Origin: CAZRVH01 sp964624905
Lineage (GTDB): Bacteria > Patescibacteriota > Gracilibacteria > Peribacterales > Peribacteraceae
Reading direction: 5' to 3'
Length of the DNA stretch: 64,000 bases
Assembly (NCBI GenBank): GCA_964624905.1
Contig: CAZUYK010000007.1
Coordinates: forward strand, 1-64,000
Below the pieces are notes generated by a model. It was not told where the DNA came from. It made no database searches and worked only from the letters and a program-made list of their open reading frames with translations. This document shows positions 50,592 to 59,322 of this stretch, one piece after another. Both the position numbers and the translations under genes were made by a program. Within the stretch, counting starts at the first letter, position 1; every line of letters begins with the position of its first letter.

Positions 50592-50598
50592 AACCCCC

Positions 50599-51210
50599 AT
50601 GAACGATTCCCAAAGCACCCTCCTCCTCCGCTGGGCGGACGAGGCGCACAAGGCCTACGAGCACGGATACTATCTGCAGTCCATCATCATCGACCTCAAT
50701 CTCATCAACCATTTCCTGCGCGACAGCATCCACAGCCACGCGCACCGCATCACCATGGAGATGACGGGCTCTAGCAAGCGCCACCCGTACCTGGAGGACC
50801 TCATTTTCAACACGCGCAATAAAATCTCCGGCGGCGCCAGCGACCGCTCCCTCTACAAGGAAGCCGTCCGCCTGAAGCTGATCGGTGAGAATTTCTACAA
50901 GGAGCTGGACATGCTCTACAAGCGACGCAACCTGGTGCTGCACCGCCTCTTCAGCGAGGAATACATGAAGCGCGAAGCGGATAACAAGGAACTGCTGAAG
51001 CAGCTGGCCACCGACTACCGCGGCGCCTGCCTGAAGTGCGTGCAGCTGGCCACGGAACTGATCATGAAGATGGAGAACAAGAAGATCGAGATCAAAGAGG
51101 TGAAGAAGGAAAAGACCGCCGAACAGAAGAAGCACCGCAGGGGCAGGAGGGGCGGACGCGGAAGGAATAAGCCCAAAACTCCCGTTGCAGAGGCCGGTTC
51201 CCAAGCATAG
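50599..51210 (+). CDS. HEPN-like helical protein with basic RG-rich tail
   Basis: 203 residues, almost all helical (about 1-160). LYKRRNLVLHRLF (about 106-118) resembles the R-x4-6-H active-site motif of HEPN ribonucleases, and the general layout (long N-terminal helices, RRN before H) fits. The C-terminal 40 residues are very basic with an RRGRRGGRGRN stretch typical of RNA binding. Family assignment is tentative; the other possibility is an unrelated helical RNA-binding protein. Confidence 0.62.
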   Translation: MNDSQSTLLLRWADEAHKAYEHGYYLQSIIIDLNLINHFLRDSIHSHAHRITMEMTGSSKRHPYLEDLIFNTRNKISGGASDRSLYKEAVRLKLIGENFYKELDMLYKRRNLVLHRLFSEEYMKREADNKELLKQLATDYRGACLKCVQLATELIMKMENKKIEIKEVKKEKTAEQKKHRRGRRGGRGRNKPKTPVAEAGSQA

Positions 51211-51221
51211 GATTCCGCACC

Positions 51222-51599
51222 ATGAAACACACGGTAGACCACGGCTTTGAGATCGACGGCAACGGAAAGGTCGAAAAATTCGTCACTATCGAGCTGGACG
51301 GAACCTACCACACGCTCCTGCATGCGCCGGAGGACGGCCTGCCTGTTTTGTCACACGATTCGCTGATGGTCGGCTTTTTGAAATCCAGGGACATCGCGCC
51401 GCAGGAAGCAGACGTGAGCGTGAAGACGCTCCAGCAATACGGCGACTACTGCATGGGCGGCGGACGGAATGTCGACGGCGTCATGGAATGGAGCTCGACG
51501 ACGCTGCAGCACGCGCTGGGCAGGCACAGGCCTATGGAAGAAGCCCTCGCAGATCGGTTGATCGAGGAGGTGCGGGAGTATGTGAGGAGTCTGCTCTAA
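51222..51599 (+). CDS. Unknown 125-aa protein
   Basis: Starts MKHTVDHGFEIDGNGKVEKF and has a beta-rich first half followed by a helical second half ending EEVREYVRSLL. A CMGGGRNVDG segment (about 77-86) is the most distinctive. No family recognised. It begins 11 nt after the HEPN-like gene, and a TAGGAT that overlaps that gene's stop lies 8 nt before the ATG. Confidence 0.65.
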   Translation: MKHTVDHGFEIDGNGKVEKFVTIELDGTYHTLLHAPEDGLPVLSHDSLMVGFLKSRDIAPQEADVSVKTLQQYGDYCMGGGRNVDGVMEWSSTTLQHALGRHRPMEEALADRLIEEVREYVRSLL

Positions 51600-51638
51600 A
51601 AGCGCCGCAATAGATGTAGAGGCGCAAACAAAAAGAAT

Positions 51639-52514
51639 TTAAGAAGCAACTTCGTAAGAAACTTTATGCCTATCTAAAAATGAGAGGATGGTTTCTACAT
51701 GTGTGCCTAAGCCCAAATTAATAAATTGATGCTCTTCTACATGCTTTCCGTCGCTAAATATTAACTTTGGTTGAAATCCAAGTGGCAATGAAACAGTCTG
51801 GCTTTGCATTGCCCATATATTTCCTTCGACATCAAAAATCGGACCACCACTTTGCCCTCTCAATCCTGGTGAAGAAGTTTCAATAAATTTTATATCATGT
51901 ATTCCATCTGAAGATTTCCCTTTGTGAATTATTCTTGTTGTAATTCCTTCTATTGGAAATCGAGGAACGGGAAACACATCTCTGGCTATCTCAAACTGAC
52001 CAGATTCTAGGATAAAACTTGATTTTACTTGATGAAACGGAAACCCTAACTTGCATAAACTTCTGCCAGAATCCACTTTTTTCGGGTCAATAAATTTAGG
52101 ATAAAGCGCGATCTCATCATTGAAATTATTAAGCTTCGCAACAACAATATCAGCTTCCTTTAAGATAAAAAATTTATCGATATATTTACCATCAATACCC
52201 CAGAAAAGACCGTAATGTGTAATCCATTCGTTATTAGCCTTCATTCTTTTTCTCATTCTACGTGCCTCATTCGGGTGAATTTTTGGGTTATCATTTAATT
52301 CAGCTAATTTTTTCTCAAACTCTTCAATCTCAGGTTTATGCTTTAGATATTCAAAATAATCATTTAAAACATGAGCAGCAGTCAGTATCCAACCTTCTTT
52401 ATTCAAGATAATAAAACTACCTAAACCAGAAAAAACTTTACCTGAGTAGTTCCTTGTAGAAATAACCAGAGGATGCGTGAATTTGCTCGCTTTATTGTAT
52501 GCATCTAAAAACAT
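51639..52514 (-). CDS. Trypsin-like serine protease, AT-rich
   Basis: 291 residues with a trypsin-fold catalytic triad: His in ILTAAHVL (about 43-50), Asp in EADIVVAKL (about 119-127) and Ser in GLRGQSGGPIFD (about 213-224). An additional helical insert (about 55-105, Lys/Glu-rich) follows the His. No signal peptide or membrane helix, so it probably acts in the cytoplasm. The gene is much more AT-rich than all neighbours, with many AAA/AAT/TTT codons, which suggests recent horizontal transfer. Substrate unknown; similar lone proteases occur in defence and stress systems. Confidence 0.82.
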   Translation of the reverse strand: MFLDAYNKASKFTHPLVISTRNYSGKVFSGLGSFIILNKEGWILTAAHVLNDYFEYLKHKPEIEEFEKKLAELNDNPKIHPNEARRMRKRMKANNEWITHYGLFWGIDGKYIDKFFILKEADIVVAKLNNFNDEIALYPKFIDPKKVDSGRSLCKLGFPFHQVKSSFILESGQFEIARDVFPVPRFPIEGITTRIIHKGKSSDGIHDIKFIETSSPGLRGQSGGPIFDVEGNIWAMQSQTVSLPLGFQPKLIFSDGKHVEEHQFINLGLGTHVETILSFLDRHKVSYEVAS

Positions 52515-52530
52515 AAAAATTCATAATGGA

Positions 52531-53421
52531 TTAGATAAATGTATCCATAATTTTACCGATCTCCTGCACCCTGACCTCATCCACAAGAGTCGTCTTCTTA
52601 TCTTGCCGTGGCACCAACCTCTCGTAAAAATTCGGAATCTCCTCGTTCTGGTACAAGATGCCCGTCGCGATTTTGTCCTGCGTGTTCACCGCCAGCTCGC
52701 GCGCTTTCTTGAAGTTCGAGGTGTCATGGTTCTTCGGCTCGTACACGCGCTGAAGCAAGTAGTCGTGCGTCGCAAATTTGTTGTACGTGGGACATGCCTG
52801 CAGGAAATCCACAAACGCGAAGCCGCGGTGCTTCAGGGCGGCCTGCAAGATGTCACTCATCTGCGCGATGTTTCCCGAAAAGCCACGGGCCACGAAGGTG
52901 GGTTCCAAGGAGAACACGAAGTCCATGCTCGGCAGCGTGTGCTCCGGGATGCCGTTGGGCGAGCTGTTCATCTTCTGCCCCTGCCAGGTCAGGCTGCTCG
53001 CCTGTCCGGTGGTGAGTCCGTAGTTCGCGTTGTTGTGCAGGACGAAGACGATCGGGTAATTACTGCGGATGCTATGGACCAAGTGGCCCACGCCCTCGCT
53101 GAAGCTCGCCCCGTCGCCGCCGAAGGCCATTACCGGGAGTTTCATGTTGGCGATCTTCGCCCCCGCCGCGAACGGCAGCACGCGGCCGTGCAGGCCGTGG
53201 AAGCGGTATCCCCCGATCTTATCGGACGCGTTGCCGTGGCACCCCACGTCGTAGCACAGCAGCACCTCGTGCGGGGCGATGTTGCTCGCGGCCAGCGCAC
53301 GCTTCACCGCGGTCCAGATGCCGTAGTCGCCGCAGCCGTCGCACCACGTGCACTTGTTCGTATTGTGGTATGCGGCGGGGCTTACCTTGGAAGAGCCGGT
53401 GTCGAGGGAGAGTTTGACCAT
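52531..53421 (-). CDS. 2-oxoacid:acceptor oxidoreductase, beta subunit
   Basis: TPP-binding half of a pyruvate/2-oxoglutarate ferredoxin-type oxidoreductase. 296 residues. CTWCDGCGDYG (about 24-34, Fe-S ligands), MAFGGDGASFSEG with following NNANYG (about 98-131, TPP/Mg2+ motif) and a later Cys in ACPTYNKF. Substrate (pyruvate or another 2-oxoacid) cannot be fixed by sequence alone. It is last in the flavodoxin-alpha-SLH-beta operon. Confidence 0.9.
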   Translation of the reverse strand: MVKLSLDTGSSKVSPAAYHNTNKCTWCDGCGDYGIWTAVKRALAASNIAPHEVLLCYDVGCHGNASDKIGGYRFHGLHGRVLPFAAGAKIANMKLPVMAFGGDGASFSEGVGHLVHSIRSNYPIVFVLHNNANYGLTTGQASSLTWQGQKMNSSPNGIPEHTLPSMDFVFSLEPTFVARGFSGNIAQMSDILQAALKHRGFAFVDFLQACPTYNKFATHDYLLQRVYEPKNHDTSNFKKARELAVNTQDKIATGILYQNEEIPNFYERLVPRQDKKTTLVDEVRVQEIGKIMDTFI

Positions 53422-53424
53422 GGA

Positions 53425-54615
53425 TTATTTTCCGGGGCGGACGTTGAAGAGCACGTCGAGACGCGCGGAGATTTTCTCCTTGAAGAGGGTACCGTCATGC
53501 ATGTTGTAGACGTTGTAGAGAAGGGCCTCGTTGCCATCGATGGTGATATAGTCCGACATCAATACCTTGCGGGACATCGTGAGGGACTTGAGGAACGTGA
53601 TCTGCGTGGTGAGCAAACGGACGGATTTGCTGAGGCCGGTCTTCAGGTACATGGCGCGCATGTCCACGCCCTTGCTGCCGACGTAGCTGAGGAACGTATA
53701 CTTCGGCGAGACGCGCACGGCGCCGGGGGCCTCGGTATTCAGGATCTGCTTCAATGCGCCCTTCTTCAGATCCAGCTCCCACACGTACGGCAGCCAGTAG
53801 TCGCCGTTGGTCGACAGGAAGTACGCCCGCTTCTCGATCATCGGGACGGTGTCCGCGGTGTTGGAGGCCTCCACGGACGGGGCGAGACCCGTGAGCTTCT
53901 TGTTCGGATTCGCGGGGTCCGTCTTCGCCAAGGGATCGGCCGCGACGGTGCAACTCGTGACGCCGTCGGTAACGACGATGGATCCGTCCTTAACCGTCAC
54001 GGAATTCGCGCCGCTGGGAATGCAGCTCGCGCCCACCGGAATGCTGATCATCCTGAGCCCCAACTGCAGGCGGTACAGCATGGTGACCAGCTGCCCGCGG
54101 GTGAGCTGGACGTCGATCTTCTTCGTGTAGTCGGCCTTGTCGATGATGCCTTCCTTGATGGCGGCGTTCACGAACGGCACGAACCACGATCCGCGTCCCG
54201 TCACAGCGGGAAGGCGTGCGGAGCGGATGATGGCCTGGAGCGCCGCGCCGAAAGTGACGGGGCTGTTGGGGCTGAACTTGCCGTCCTTACCGCCGTCCAT
54301 CCACTGCTGTTTCGCGGCGAAGCACACGGCGGGGGCGAACGCCTCCTCATTCACGTCCTTGAAGCACTTCCCGTAGCCCTTGTCGACCACGTTGCCCGTG
54401 AGTTTCACGAGCGCGTCGGCAAGCTCCGCGCGGGTAATGACGGGATCGCCGGAAACGGGGGGCAGGACGTTCTTCCCGATGAAGTAATCGTTGGCCGTTT
54501 TCCATGCCACGGTGGCATCCGCCTTCGCGGACGAGGACGACTTGGACACGGTCGCGGCGGATGCCGTCTGCGTGACGATGAGGGCGGAGAGGATAAGGAG
54601 AGGAATTTTTTTCAT
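53425..54615 (-). CDS. Secreted SLH-domain protein inside the oxidoreductase operon
   Basis: 396 residues. A signal peptide (about 1-21) is followed by SLH-type units (about 55-185: VITRAELADALVKL, CFKDVNEEAFAPAVCFAAK, FVPFVNAAIKEGIIDKADYT, LTRGQLVTMLYRL), which normally bind wall polymers, and then a beta-rich C-terminal domain (about 200-396). Four cysteines suggest disulfides. It sits between the alpha and beta subunit genes with only 2-3 nt spacing on either side, an odd place for a surface protein. The start at 54615 is set by the signal peptide. Confidence 0.85.
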   Translation of the reverse strand: MKKIPLLILSALIVTQTASAATVSKSSSSAKADATVAWKTANDYFIGKNVLPPVSGDPVITRAELADALVKLTGNVVDKGYGKCFKDVNEEAFAPAVCFAAKQQWMDGGKDGKFSPNSPVTFGAALQAIIRSARLPAVTGRGSWFVPFVNAAIKEGIIDKADYTKKIDVQLTRGQLVTMLYRLQLGLRMISIPVGASCIPSGANSVTVKDGSIVVTDGVTSCTVAADPLAKTDPANPNKKLTGLAPSVEASNTADTVPMIEKRAYFLSTNGDYWLPYVWELDLKKGALKQILNTEAPGAVRVSPKYTFLSYVGSKGVDMRAMYLKTGLSKSVRLLTTQITFLKSLTMSRKVLMSDYITIDGNEALLYNVYNMHDGTLFKEKISARLDVLFNVRPGK

Positions 54616-54617
54616 GA

Positions 54618-56363
54618 TCATTGGGTGGAAAGGATGTCGCGGAGCTCTTCCAAGAAGAAGGGCCGTCCGTCGTATTTGAGAATACTCGTGGGAATGTCGA
54701 GTCCGCACTCCATGCGGATGAGCTTTCGCAGTTGGGACTCATGGTTGCACTCGATGATGGCCATCTTGCCTGCCTTTTTGGAAAGCCGTTCGAGCAGCTC
54801 CGTCTTCAGCGGCCACAGGTACGTGTAATGCAGGTACCCGATGCGCCTGCTTTGGAACATGGGATCGGCGAGCACATCCAGGATCACGCCTCTGTTACTG
54901 CCCCAGCTGACGAGGAGCAGGTCGGGATTCTGATGGCCGAAGAGTTCGGGCTCGGGCAAGGCCGCCTTCAGCACCTGCATCTTTCTCATGCGCTTCTCCA
55001 TCTGCAGGCGCGCGTTCTCCGCGCCCTCGTCCACGCTTCCGTCGGCCCGGTGCTCGTCGCCCTGCGCCACGTACGTCGCCGCCTTGGACCCCGGAAGCCA
55101 ACGTGCGGAAATACCGCCTTTCGCCAGGGGGTCGTAACGGTCCGAGCTTTCGAGGGCGGACAATTCCTTCGCCCCCGTCACGAGGCGGCCGCGGTTGATG
55201 CGCGTCTTTTTCTGGTCGTAGGGCGCCTGCGTGCAAATGGCTTCCGCAAGCTGCTTGTCGGTCATGAGGACGACGGGAATCTGGTATTCCTCCGCAAGGT
55301 TGAATGCGTCGTTCACGAGGTGGAAACTGTCATGCGCGTCGGACGCGGAGACCACGCATCGCGCGAATTCCCCGTGCCCGGAAAACACCGCCAGGTTCAA
55401 GTCACCCTGGCCCGTCCAGGTAGGCAGCCCCGTCGCGGGGCCGGGCCGCTGCGCGAGGACGATCACGCTCGGGTTCTCGATCATCGCATTGAGCGACAAG
55501 GTCTCGGTCATCAGATCGAATCCCCCGCCGGACGTACCCGTCAGCGCGCGCGTTCCCATATGCATCGCTCCACTCACCATCTGCACGGCCGTGATCTCGT
55601 CCTCCGCCTGCTTGATGGCCATGCCGGTTTCGTTCTGGATGTCCGCGATGTAACTGAGGAGGGGCGACGACGGCGTCATGGGGTAACCGGCGTAGAAGCG
55701 CACGCCCGCGTGCACCACCCCGAGCCCCATCGCCTGGCTGCCCGTGAGCAGCAGGCAATCCTTCCACCGGGCATCCGCCGGAGGCAATGCGACCGCGAAT
55801 CCGGGAATGGACTTTTCCTTGAACTGGAAGCCCTTTTCAATGCACAGGTAATTCAACTCCAATAGGTCTTTCTTCTTCGCGAACTGCTCGCCGACAAGCG
55901 TCTTGAGTGCTTTCGCATCCTGATTCAGAAGCGACCACACCACGGACGTGACGAGCACGTTGCCGAGGATCGGCTTCGCGTTGATTTCCTTCAAAATAGC
56001 GTCGGTCGTCAGCTCCACCACTTTGATGTTTCGCTCCTCGAGCGACGCGGCGATGGCCTTCGGGAACGTCCAGTCGGGCGTCTGGTGAATGATGATGCCG
56101 CCATCCTCCACCTCGTGCGTGTTCAACTCCAACCCGTGGTGGTTGAAACACACCAGTACCTCCACTTTTTCCTTCGTGGATTCCACGCGCTCGTTGCTGA
56201 CATCAACCTGGTAGCTGCTGTGCCCGCCCTTGATAAGCGAGTTGTATTCGCGGTAGCCGAAGACGCAGTAGCCCGCCCGCTTCAACCCCTTGCCTACGAT
56301 CTCCCCGACCGAGTTAACCCCCTGCCCCTGCGCGCCGGTGACTTTAATCGCGACGCGTGTCAT
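54618..56363 (-). CDS. 2-oxoacid:acceptor oxidoreductase, fused gamma-alpha subunit
   Basis: 581 residues. The N-terminal gamma domain (about 1-185, with VTGAQGQGVNSVGEIVGKGL and EYNSLIKGGHSSYQVDVS) is joined to the alpha domain (about 200-581, with AGYPMTPSSPLLSYIAD, AEDEITAVQMVSGA and TGTSGGGFDLMTE). It carries out CoA-dependent oxidation of a 2-oxoacid with the beta subunit at 52531. The start at 56363 overlaps the flavodoxin stop by 4 nt (ATGA), so electron carrier and enzyme are translationally coupled. Confidence 0.9.
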   Translation of the reverse strand: MTRVAIKVTGAQGQGVNSVGEIVGKGLKRAGYCVFGYREYNSLIKGGHSSYQVDVSNERVESTKEKVEVLVCFNHHGLELNTHEVEDGGIIIHQTPDWTFPKAIAASLEERNIKVVELTTDAILKEINAKPILGNVLVTSVVWSLLNQDAKALKTLVGEQFAKKKDLLELNYLCIEKGFQFKEKSIPGFAVALPPADARWKDCLLLTGSQAMGLGVVHAGVRFYAGYPMTPSSPLLSYIADIQNETGMAIKQAEDEITAVQMVSGAMHMGTRALTGTSGGGFDLMTETLSLNAMIENPSVIVLAQRPGPATGLPTWTGQGDLNLAVFSGHGEFARCVVSASDAHDSFHLVNDAFNLAEEYQIPVVLMTDKQLAEAICTQAPYDQKKTRINRGRLVTGAKELSALESSDRYDPLAKGGISARWLPGSKAATYVAQGDEHRADGSVDEGAENARLQMEKRMRKMQVLKAALPEPELFGHQNPDLLLVSWGSNRGVILDVLADPMFQSRRIGYLHYTYLWPLKTELLERLSKKAGKMAIIECNHESQLRKLIRMECGLDIPTSILKYDGRPFFLEELRDILSTQ

Positions 56364-56821
56364 TTCGAAGCGGCGGAAAGGAATTTCTTGCCCCACTCGC
56401 GCACTTTGCCCTCCTGTCCGTACGGCTCGTTCACGATGACGAGGGAATCCATGAGCAATGTCCCGTTGTGCGTCCGGACGAATTCTTCCAAATGCACCCG
56501 CGCCTCGGCCGTGTAACGGTACCGATCGTCGCCGAGCGCGATGCAGGCGACCTTCTTTCCTTTCAAGTCCGCCTTCCCGGACTTCTCCTTTAAAAGCGCA
56601 TGCATGTGCGGATTCAGTTGTCCCTCCACTCCACCCGTGTTCCATGTGCCCGAGGCAAGCAGAAGAATATCCCCCTTTAACAAATCTTCGGGAGTACAAA
56701 GCTCGGCCCGCCTGCGTTCCGCCGTGACGCCGCCACCCCCCTGAAGGACATTCATCAGGATATCCGTGACATACTCGGTATGGCCGGCCGTGGAAGCATA
56801 CGCAACGAAGACTTTTGGCAC
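56360..56821 (-). CDS. Flavodoxin
   Basis: 153 residues from a GTG at 56821. FMN phosphate loop FVAYASTAGHTEYVT (about 4-18), LLLASGTWNTGGVEGQ and CIALGDDRYRYT (about 95-106) are standard short-chain flavodoxin features. It is probably the electron acceptor of the following 2-oxoacid oxidoreductase. The start is chosen because TACACT lies 7 nt before the GTG, giving normal flavodoxin length; the longer frame covers this promoter. Confidence 0.88.
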   Translation of the reverse strand: MPKVFVAYASTAGHTEYVTDILMNVLQGGGGVTAERRRAELCTPEDLLKGDILLLASGTWNTGGVEGQLNPHMHALLKEKSGKADLKGKKVACIALGDDRYRYTAEARVHLEEFVRTHNGTLLMDSLVIVNEPYGQEGKVREWGKKFLSAASK

Positions 56822-56828
56822 GGGGATC

Positions 56829-56834
56829 AGTGTA
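56829..56834 (-). promoter_or_regulatory. -10 box of the flavodoxin-oxidoreductase operon
   Basis: TACACT, 7 nt before GTG 56821. Confidence 0.5.
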
Positions 56835-56907
56835 CGTGAAAGACGGATATTTCCCATCCGTTTGCCGAAATAACGGTCTTCTCCGTCTGGAAAAAAAGTG
56901 AAAAAAA

Positions 56908-56916
56908 TGCTATAAT
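56908..56916 (+). promoter_or_regulatory. Extended -10 promoter of the MBOAT operon
   Basis: TGCTATAAT; ATG 56935 lies 18 nt downstream, so this gene has a short A-rich leader. Confidence 0.6.
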
Positions 56917-56934
56917 AATGGGAATACAAAAAAT

Positions 56935-58314
56935 ATGACTTTCCTTTCATTCAACTACGTTTACTTCCTCCTGGGCACTGCGTCATTGTTTTGGATTCTT
57001 CCCAAGGGAAAGCCGAGACAGACCGTGCTGTTGGTCGCGAGCTACGCGTTTTACGGATATGCGCATGCTTGGTATCCGGTGCTACTCCTCGCAAGCAGCG
57101 TGGTCGCGCATGTGTCGGGAACCGTCCTAAGCAGGAAGATGGCATCACCGAAAGCGGTGATTTGGACGAACGTTGCTTTCAACATCGGCATGCTCTGCGT
57201 TTTGAAATACATATCGCAGACGGGCGCGTTCCTATCTGGATTCGCCGGATTGTTCGGACTTCGCGTTCCCGCGGATACATTCGACATCATACTGCCGATC
57301 GGGGTGTCGTTTTTCACGCTGCAAGCGATAAGCTACGTCGTGGACTGCGCGAACGAAAAGCTCGCCCCGCGCAATCTCTTCAACACGGCACTCTTCATTG
57401 CCTTCTTTCCCAAGCTCATTTCGGGCCCCTTGGAACGAGCCGACCACTTCCTGCCGCAGTTTGAAAGCAACGATCGGCTGCGCTTCGAATATCTTCAGGA
57501 TGCGAGCTACCTGTTCCTGCGTGGACTCATGAAAAAAACGGTCGTCGCGGACAATTTGAAACCATACGTCGACCATATCTACGGCCAGAACGAACCGTTC
57601 ACAATCCTCCTCATTGCTGCAACCGTCGTGTTTTCGATACAAATTCTGGCCGATTTCTCAGGATACACGGACCTGGCGCGCGGAAGCGCTAAATTGTTCG
57701 GCATCGATCTGTTCGAAAACTTCCGGTTTCCGTACAAGGCGGTAAGTCCATCCGACTTCTGGCGCAGGTGGCATGTGTCGCTTTCGAATTGGTTTAGGGA
57801 CTATGTCTACATCCCGCTTGGAGGTTCAAGATCGGGCTCGCGGATAACATTCTTCCTCATCTTAATGACGACCATGACGTTGAGCGGCGCCTGGCACGGC
57901 GCCACGGCAAACTACATCGTATGGGGCGCGTACCACGGCATAATCTTGTTTGTATACAGTTGGTTTGGATGGACAGGAAAATGGCAGCCGATATCCAAAC
58001 TGGGCACCGCACTCGCGGCAGTCACCATGTACGTCTGGACATTGATCGGCTGGTCCATATTCAGATCCCACGATCTCGGCTGGCTCATGCACACAGTCAC
58101 GCATCCGATTCTGCGCCTTCCGCTGCAGCAGGTCGCGGCGAGCATCATGTTGCTGCTGATCTGCCTCACTTTCTCAGTGGCATGGATATGCATCACCATC
58201 CTGGAAAGAAAGCCGCGGGCCTGGAGATCCGTTCTTGCATTCTGGGTGCTAGTCATTGCGACAGGCATCCTGGGTGTACAGGGCGAAACCGATTTTATCT
58301 ACTTCCAGTTCTAA
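56935..58314 (+). CDS. MBOAT family O-acyltransferase (AlgI/DltB-like)
   Basis: 459 residues and about ten to twelve membrane helices. MBOAT signatures: ILPIGVSFFTLQAISYVVD (about 120-138), SPSDFWRRWHVSLSNWFRDY (about 277-296) and the catalytic His in GAWHGATANYIVWGAYHG (about 320-337). It passes acyl groups, usually acetyl, across the membrane to extracellular polymers. The gene continues into an SGNH partner and an acetyl-CoA synthetase in one operon. Confidence 0.92.
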   Translation: MTFLSFNYVYFLLGTASLFWILPKGKPRQTVLLVASYAFYGYAHAWYPVLLLASSVVAHVSGTVLSRKMASPKAVIWTNVAFNIGMLCVLKYISQTGAFLSGFAGLFGLRVPADTFDIILPIGVSFFTLQAISYVVDCANEKLAPRNLFNTALFIAFFPKLISGPLERADHFLPQFESNDRLRFEYLQDASYLFLRGLMKKTVVADNLKPYVDHIYGQNEPFTILLIAATVVFSIQILADFSGYTDLARGSAKLFGIDLFENFRFPYKAVSPSDFWRRWHVSLSNWFRDYVYIPLGGSRSGSRITFFLILMTTMTLSGAWHGATANYIVWGAYHGIILFVYSWFGWTGKWQPISKLGTALAAVTMYVWTLIGWSIFRSHDLGWLMHTVTHPILRLPLQQVAASIMLLLICLTFSVAWICITILERKPRAWRSVLAFWVLVIATGILGVQGETDFIYFQF

Positions 58315-58317
58315 AAA

Positions 58318-59322
58318 TTGGAAAACACGCCTACGCCAGTAACGATTGAGAGCAGGCCTTCTATCTGGAAGATGCTTCTCCTGCATGCCATCATAGGCTC
58401 CATCGCCGTTGGGGGTGTGAACACACTTATTTCAACCCATAAGCTCTCCGACTCCGAGCTCGCGTATTACCGAGGGAAATACGACCGCGAGATCCCCCAG
58501 TGGGTCATCTTGGGGAATTCGATATCCAAATCGAACATCGACATGGAAACACTGGGAAACGAACTCGGTAAAAAAGTGGCGATGTTCAGGCGCGATGGCT
58601 CCCATTCCGCGCTATGGTACATAGCGATGGCGAATGTCTTCGCGAAGGTGAAGAAGAAGCCTGAAGTATTCATTCTTCCCTTCAGAGAAACCGACCTGAC
58701 GGACCCTTTGTACGGGCTCAGCGGTTTCCGGGAGACGGATTTGATCGCATTGTCGGAAAAAGACGAGCCGCTCCTGAAGGAAAAAGTGTGGGAACCCTCC
58801 ATGGGAAAACTTGGCAATTTCTTGTTCCAGAACATCCCGTTCATCCACAGCAGACAAGAGATAAAATCCATGATTTACCCGAAAACGAAAAACATCGCGG
58901 TCGGTCTCTTTGGTAAAAACGAAAACTTCAGTAGGGACATCAACCGGATCATGAACGTCCTCGGGAAGCCCGCCGACATCCTCAACGAGAAAAAAAGATT
59001 CGGCAAAGGCAGCTTTGAGGAAAAGCTCGCAAATTCCCTCCTGCCAGACATTGTCGAAATCGTGAAAAAATACAACATCAACCTCGTGCTCATACGCGTC
59101 AAAAAGAAGTCCCATATCGTCGAGCCAGAAAGCGTCGAAATGCGAAAATACATGGCGGACCTGAGGGACTATCTAGAATCCAACGGAGTCGTACTGCTCG
59201 ATTACACCGAACTCGACGACATCCATAAGGAACATTTCGCCTCAGGCGACCACCTCAACGAAGAAGGAAAGAGGATATTCACCGAACATCTCATCCAGGA
59301 CCTTAGATACCTTTCCCTATGA
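58318..59322 (+). CDS. Membrane-anchored SGNH/AlgJ-like acyltransferase partner
   Basis: 334 residues from a TTG start at 58318, 3 nt after the MBOAT stop. One N-terminal membrane helix (about 18-38) precedes an SGNH-hydrolase-like domain: WVILGNSISKSNID (about 62-75, block I with Ser) and SGDHLNEEGKRIF (about 304-316, block V Asp-x-x-His). Such proteins finish the acyl transfer started by an MBOAT. Its last bases overlap the next start (ATGA). Confidence 0.78.
   Translation: MENTPTPVTIESRPSIWKMLLLHAIIGSIAVGGVNTLISTHKLSDSELAYYRGKYDREIPQWVILGNSISKSNIDMETLGNELGKKVAMFRRDGSHSALWYIAMANVFAKVKKKPEVFILPFRETDLTDPLYGLSGFRETDLIALSEKDEPLLKEKVWEPSMGKLGNFLFQNIPFIHSRQEIKSMIYPKTKNIAVGLFGKNENFSRDINRIMNVLGKPADILNEKKRFGKGSFEEKLANSLLPDIVEIVKKYNINLVLIRVKKKSHIVEPESVEMRKYMADLRDYLESNGVVLLDYTELDDIHKEHFASGDHLNEEGKRIFTEHLIQDLRYLSL

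Noticed and set aside
52477..54828. A 783-codon plus-strand frame opposite the oxidoreductase beta and SLH genes
   Set aside because: Mirror frame of recognised genes, with no domain or promoter of its own.
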